A stretch of 64,000 nt of DNA, taken from assembly GCF_020905335.1 (NCBI RefSeq), contig NZ_JAJJMN010000002.1:558001-622000 (forward strand), written 5' to 3'. Under the pieces are notes generated by a model. It was not told the origin of the DNA. It saw only the letters and a program-made list of their open reading frames with translations, and made no database searches. The DNA is from Flavobacterium lipolyticum. Lineage in GTDB: Bacteria > Bacteroidota > Bacteroidia > Flavobacteriales > Flavobacteriaceae. Both the position numbers and the translations under genes were made by a program. Shown here one piece after another: positions 59,876 through 64,000 of the stretch (within the stretch, counting starts at the first letter, position 1; every line of letters begins with the position of its first letter).

Positions 59876-61396
59876 TTAAAATGTCAAACCTATTGACATT
59901 TGAAAAAAAGTGTTGTTTTGTTTTTGAGGAAAACGGTAGTAATCCAGACTTGTCTTAACGAAAAAGTTAAGATCCGGTTGGTACTTGTAATCCCATCGTG
60001 CAGCGAGATTTATTTTAGTGTACGGGGAGGACAGAAAAGCAAAGTTATAATTGAGCATATTAAAAATTAAATTGGCTTTGCGATCGCTTAATTCCATTTC
60101 TGAACTTAAAATCCAGTTGTGTTCGAGTGAAGCCGAAACATTAATTAAGGACGGAGATAAAAGTTTTGAAATGGCAAAATCCAATCGGCCGATACCTTGC
60201 TGTAAGTCGATAGTCCGAAGAGGATCAATATATTTTTCCGCAGTACTTTTTAAGTTAAAGCTTGGTGCAATCGACCATGATAATTCAGGATTTGGAACGT
60301 AGTACAATCCTGAAAACACAACAGACGTAACCTGATTGGTATATTTGGTATGCTCAGCTATTTTGATGTAAGATGTAGTACTTTGGTTGTCAAATATATT
60401 TTCTTTTCCGGTTCGATCTGTGTAAAAAAGCCCAATTTTCGCGCCCCAAAACTTCTCTTTTGTTTTTTTTAAATAAGAAACCTCTCCTTCATACTGATTC
60501 TCTAAAATTGTAGACGCGACAAGGTTTTGGAATTCGGTCATGATTTTTTCATAACCAAATTGATGGTATCCCAGTAGTAAACCAAAGCCATTTCGGTCTT
60601 TTGGAAAAAACTGCACATTGGCGCCATAGCCTCTTCCGTCATAATACGAACTCAGTTTACTTCCGGTAAGTAATTTATTGTAAACGCCAAGTCCTGCCAT
60701 ATGATAAACTGCGGGAGCTCCTAATTCGCTAAAGAATTTTAGATTATTCGATTGTGTATATTTTTGCAGATTTAAAGCCGAACCTAATACATAATGATCA
60801 CTAAGATTTAAGGAAATACCGGTAGAAACATTAAGATCTGAAACCGTATTTTTAGGTCTTGGATCAATATCCCTATACTCCATTAATGCCCTGTAATCAG
60901 TACTAATACCCAGAGTTATTTTATTAAAAGCTTTAGTATAACCGCCACTAAAGGAGTACTCTTCATACGAAAGATCACCTCCTATAGAATCTGCCGTTAC
61001 ATAAGGATAAATTGTTTGATAATCTGAACTTTCGTTCCAACGCACATTTTTGCGTTTACCATTCTTGTAATGAGCGTTTCCAAAAACAGTATTTTCAGAG
61101 TTAATCTTATAATACGATTGTGCCTTAATAAGAAATTGACGAATTCCATTTCCCAACTGTTGGATATTGGTTTGCTGTGCTGCCGAGCTATAACCCGCGC
61201 TCAATTCTGATAAAGAGTAACGGCGGGCATAATGCTGATTTGCAGGATTGGTATAAAATCTTCGGGCAAAAGTATTCTCGGGAGACAAGTCTTCGTGAAT
61301 GCGAAGGAGCACAGAAGTACTGTCCTGTGCCTGCAGCAAACCGCAACTCAAAATGATAAATAGAAATAGGGAACGAAAGCTCATGATTAAATTCAT
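59876..61396 (-). CDS. DUF6850-like outer-membrane beta-barrel protein
   Basis: A 506-residue protein with a signal peptide (SLFLFIILSCGLLQAQ) and a long series of amphipathic strands ending in FFQMSIGLTF, as in outer-membrane barrels. It starts with TSVLLRIHEDLSPENTFARR and FYTNPANQHYARRYSLSEL, as I recall for the DUF6850 family. The start at 61396 overlaps the stop of the preceding lipoprotein gene by one base, which implies translational coupling; an ATG at 61384 is an alternative start that also gives a good signal peptide. It is the third gene of the TonB receptor operon. It could be a channel or structural partner for the receptor. The role is unknown. Confidence 0.75.
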   Translation of the reverse strand: MNLIMSFRSLFLFIILSCGLLQAQDSTSVLLRIHEDLSPENTFARRFYTNPANQHYARRYSLSELSAGYSSAAQQTNIQQLGNGIRQFLIKAQSYYKINSENTVFGNAHYKNGKRKNVRWNESSDYQTIYPYVTADSIGGDLSYEEYSFSGGYTKAFNKITLGISTDYRALMEYRDIDPRPKNTVSDLNVSTGISLNLSDHYVLGSALNLQKYTQSNNLKFFSELGAPAVYHMAGLGVYNKLLTGSKLSSYYDGRGYGANVQFFPKDRNGFGLLLGYHQFGYEKIMTEFQNLVASTILENQYEGEVSYLKKTKEKFWGAKIGLFYTDRTGKENIFDNQSTTSYIKIAEHTKYTNQVTSVVFSGLYYVPNPELSWSIAPSFNLKSTAEKYIDPLRTIDLQQGIGRLDFAISKLLSPSLINVSASLEHNWILSSEMELSDRKANLIFNMLNYNFAFLSSPYTKINLAARWDYKYQPDLNFFVKTSLDYYRFPQKQNNTFFQMSIGLTF

Positions 61397-62598
61397 TAAT
61401 TCAGTAAAGAAGGTTTAACCTCAGGGGAAAAATCTAATGTCGAATTATTAGTGTCTTTTAGTATTTTTTTGCCGTTTGAAGTAGTAGAAAGCGTTTTACG
61501 ACGAACACTTTTTCCATAACGCGTTGCATCTGAATCTACTTTTCCGCAATAAGTCCACCCTTTATCCAGCGATGGAGCAGTAACAATCCATTTAAATTCA
61601 GATTCAACACTTAAATTAACAGCGTCTACAATCCATGAATTTGGAATCGAATACACGTTTTCGCCCATTGGATAACTTTCTCCGCCAAATACCAGATTGT
61701 ATTCGTAGTTATAGGTATAATCTGTTAGATATTTTGTTTTGTTTACAGGCATACGAGCGATAACAAAACTTTTAAAACCTCTGTTATGAATCACCATAGA
61801 AGAGAATAAATTCTCCATATTTGGAACAGAAGGATTATCAACATCATCAGCGTCTTCCGTATAGAATTCAAAAGTAGCTTTTCTTAAATCCAACGAAGCT
61901 GAATTGTATTCTTTATGGTCGATAGCATCTTCGGCAATAACAAAAAACTCACCCGGAGCGATTGGATAAGTAGTTCCGTTACCGGGAACAATTGCAACAG
62001 CAGATACCGCAAACGACTGCGCCATGATATTCGGGCTATAGTCTTGTTTGTCAGTGGTCATGAATTCCGATTGTGCGATCATTAAGCCATCAGCATACAA
62101 TACTTTATCCGTATTATTATGAATTTTAAAGTATTTGTCACCTAAATATTGTTTGCCCTGGGGTGTTTTGGTTCCGGTAAAAAAGACCTCTTCAATTACA
62201 AAATCAGATTGTGTTGTTTTGAGGAAAAGATTTAAAGAAACAGCGGCACTTCCGCCACTAATCACTACGGCTTCTTTATAGCTGCTTACCGAAGCTTCGG
62301 TAATGTTACCGTCTATTGTATAGTTGATTTTTCCATCAATAGATATTTCGTAAGAACCTTCACTTAAAGAGACAGAGAGATTATTATTTAAAGCTTTACT
62401 TTGAATTACTTTACCGGTATTACGCTCTTTAAAAGAAACGGAAACATCAGAAAAGGTAACACTGCTTAGATCTTCCGGATTTACAAGTGTTAAGGTTAAA
62501 GCGGTCTCTTTATTGCGGTTATCATCATCTTTAGAACAGGATGGTAATAGTGTCATTATGGCTATTGTGAGATAAATGGGTAGTAATCTGATTTTCAT
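61396..62598 (-). CDS. DUF4876-like surface lipoprotein
   Basis: A 400-residue lipoprotein (leader LTIAIMTLLPSC, Cys near 21, then an Asp-rich SKDDDNRNKE start). Residues 30-125 are an all-beta domain (DVSVSFKERNTGKVIQSKAL, SEGSYEISIDGKINYTIDGN). The rest has an LTD-like beta domain (FVIEEVFFTGTKTPQGKQYL, KYFKIHNNTDKVLYADGLMI, ILMAQS-type strands) as in DUF4876 proteins. It is co-transcribed with the TonB receptor upstream (27-base gap) and coupled to the barrel gene downstream. It is likely exposed on the cell surface and may present cargo to the receptor. The ligand is unknown. The family name is from memory of this gene arrangement and is less certain than the lipoprotein call. Confidence 0.72.
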   Translation of the reverse strand: MKIRLLPIYLTIAIMTLLPSCSKDDDNRNKETALTLTLVNPEDLSSVTFSDVSVSFKERNTGKVIQSKALNNNLSVSLSEGSYEISIDGKINYTIDGNITEASVSSYKEAVVISGGSAAVSLNLFLKTTQSDFVIEEVFFTGTKTPQGKQYLGDKYFKIHNNTDKVLYADGLMIAQSEFMTTDKQDYSPNIMAQSFAVSAVAIVPGNGTTYPIAPGEFFVIAEDAIDHKEYNSASLDLRKATFEFYTEDADDVDNPSVPNMENLFSSMVIHNRGFKSFVIARMPVNKTKYLTDYTYNYEYNLVFGGESYPMGENVYSIPNSWIVDAVNLSVESEFKWIVTAPSLDKGWTYCGKVDSDATRYGKSVRRKTLSTTSNGKKILKDTNNSTLDFSPEVKPSLLN

Positions 62599-62625
62599 AA
62601 TTGGGTATTTATTTAATATTAAAAG

Positions 62626-64000
62626 TTAAAAATTCAAGTTTAATTCCATCCCGAAATATGGTGAAGTAAGACCGCGTCGCTCGATCTTCTGACCATTAAT
62701 TTCATAGTTTTGATAGTAACTGAAGAGTCGGTTAACGAACATGGAAATTCTAAATCTCTTGTAAAAATCTTTAGATACTTTCAGATTCATATTCATGGAC
62801 ATTGGGATTGATTTTTTTTGAAAAAGAGCATCATTGTATTTGATATCAAGCCATTGCAGAATAGGATCTGATTGGTCTTTTTCGAGATAAGGATGCTGTT
62901 TTCCAGAAGGATCAATATAAGCAACCGGTGTTCCGTTCATAGGAAGCGACTGATCACTTCTAAACCATAAAAACTGAAACGATCCCGAGAACTCTAAGCC
63001 AAGAGGAGCAACGTAGGTATCTACAATCAAATTGGTATTGAACTGCTGTTTTTCAGAACCATCATCAAACTGATATAGTCCTAAGTAAGGAAGCCTCTTC
63101 CCATCAATAATAACATCTTTCTGTCCTCTTTTATAAACCGGACTGCTATTGGTATAAGTGGTTTTAAACCAGGCTCCATTTAGAGTAAATCGGGTATTAA
63201 TTGTCGTAAAACGTTTTGAAGAAAATTGAAATTCAACCCCGCTTTTAAGCAGCTTACTTCCGTTATTAGTGGTGTTGTATGAGGTTAATAGTGTATCTCT
63301 AACAAAACGCATATCGTCTAAATTTGGCTGTGAGGTTAAGGTGAGAGGATCAATAGAATTATGGTCATACTTTTTATACGATAGTGCCTGATATTGAGAA
63401 TTATTTCTAAATCCGGAATCCATACGTTCATTGAAAAAAGTAACCGAAAAGCGATTATTGTCATAAGAGAAATCCGCTCGAACCTCCCATTTTTTATTTA
63501 TAGCCGGTGTTAGATTGTAATTTACAGCAGATGTTTTATAAGTCATTAAATTAATTCTTCTGTATTCCGGTGTATTATGATAATAGTTCAATTGCACCAG
63601 ATCATTATAGATAAAATCCGGGTAAAGCTGAGCCAGTGTTGGGAATTTGGTGTACTGTCCGAAACCGGCCGTAAGTTCTGTTTTTAGTAAACGTTTCCCC
63701 ATTTTAAAAGATGGAAACACCCATTGCGTATTAACTCGGGGATCAAAATAGTATTTTCCCGAAATGCTATAAGGCGATGGCACATTCAACAACGACATCG
63801 CCCGTAAACCTCCTGCGAGATTTAATTGGTGCTTACCAATTGGAATGGACAGGACATCTTCGACAAAAAAAGAAAGATCAGTACTCGCCGGAATGTCTTT
63901 ATACGATCTGGGACGTGTAGACATTTCAGGAGATGGGGGATGGGTAGTATCGTAAACCTGTCCTTTTCCGTTATTTTTTGAATAAGTCCATTCCGAACCC
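62626..64000 (-). CDS. TonB-dependent receptor, C-terminal part (runs off the window)
   Basis: At least 457 residues of the barrel half of a TonB-dependent receptor; the frame stays open to the window end, so the Met at 63924 is internal and the plug and signal peptide are missing. Barrel-type strands are STDLSFFVEDVLSIPIGKHQ, LNLAGGLRAMSLLNVPSPYS, FPSFKMGKRLLKTELTAGFG and the terminal TSPYFGMELNLNF. It is the first visible gene of the operon with the DUF4876-like lipoprotein, the barrel protein and the dihaem peroxidase. From memory this four-gene set recurs across Bacteroidota. The ligand is unknown; iron or other metal complexes are a common guess for such sets. Confidence 0.85.
   Translation of the reverse strand, partial: GSEWTYSKNNGKGQVYDTTHPPSPEMSTRPRSYKDIPASTDLSFFVEDVLSIPIGKHQLNLAGGLRAMSLLNVPSPYSISGKYYFDPRVNTQWVFPSFKMGKRLLKTELTAGFGQYTKFPTLAQLYPDFIYNDLVQLNYYHNTPEYRRINLMTYKTSAVNYNLTPAINKKWEVRADFSYDNNRFSVTFFNERMDSGFRNNSQYQALSYKKYDHNSIDPLTLTSQPNLDDMRFVRDTLLTSYNTTNNGSKLLKSGVEFQFSSKRFTTINTRFTLNGAWFKTTYTNSSPVYKRGQKDVIIDGKRLPYLGLYQFDDGSEKQQFNTNLIVDTYVAPLGLEFSGSFQFLWFRSDQSLPMNGTPVAYIDPSGKQHPYLEKDQSDPILQWLDIKYNDALFQKKSIPMSMNMNLKVSKDFYKRFRISMFVNRLFSYYQNYEINGQKIERRGLTSPYFGMELNLNF

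Overview
The window reads as chromosomal DNA from a Bacteroidota of the class Flavobacteriia, most likely Flavobacterium or a close relative. The grounds are A+T-rich sequence, promoter elements of the TAnnTTTG type, two SusC/SusD pairs, many lipoproteins ending in Cys-Ser-rich leaders, TonB-dependent receptors with carboxypeptidase-like N-domains, a secreted protease with a type IX secretion tail, and AraC, Lrp and GlxA-type regulators. No rRNA, tRNA, CRISPR array, phage or intact insertion sequence was seen.

Region 1 (1-2520): the end of a Yellow/royal-jelly-like (SMP-30-type) protein gene, a decayed outer-membrane barrel pseudogene, and an AraC regulator. Region 2 (2624-21095) is the highlight. 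A divergent Lrp/AsnC regulator faces hglS (2-oxoadipate decarboxylase/hydroxylase), an ALDH7-type 2-aminoadipate-semialdehyde dehydrogenase, SusC, SusD, a GH63 alpha-glucosidase, a GH42 beta-galactosidase lipoprotein, a fused hydroxylysine-kinase/phospholyase and a YdiJ-type D-2-hydroxyglutarate dehydrogenase. Read together, these can take the collagen-specific unit Glc(alpha1-2)Gal(beta)-hydroxylysine at the cell surface, strip glucose then galactose, and convert hydroxylysine through phosphohydroxylysine, aminoadipate semialdehyde, aminoadipate, 2-oxoadipate and D-2-hydroxyglutarate to 2-oxoglutarate. Only the aminoadipate aminotransferase and an inner-membrane permease are missing. Two matching 15-bp palindromes 31 bp apart in the divergent promoter are the probable operators. 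This pathway assignment is inference from gene families and gene order.

Region 3 (21387-29902): a small unknown gene, an RND tripartite efflux operon, a small membrane-anchored unknown, an AraC regulator and a DUF417 membrane protein. Region 4 (29990-36706): an operon with a TonB-dependent receptor, two HmuY-like lipoproteins and three more surface lipoproteins, probably haem or iron uptake. Region 5 (37131-44603): a phytanoyl-CoA-dioxygenase-like enzyme, a membrane protein paired with an amidohydrolase, and a large secreted subtilase. Region 6 (44637-53122): a fourfold array of nested palindromes, a cytosolic sulfatase operon, a methyltransferase, and a GlxA regulator divergent from two VOC proteins and a DoxX-like protein. 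Region 7 (53542-64000): a second SusC/SusD pair with a long structured leader, then a convergent operon of TonB receptor (cut by the window edge), DUF4876-like lipoprotein, DUF6850-like barrel and dihaem cytochrome-c peroxidase.

A second theme is the intergenic DNA. Four arrays have a strict 7-bp period but different sequences, and several kinds of palindromic or MITE-like element occur, four of them between the genes of the hydroxylysine locus.
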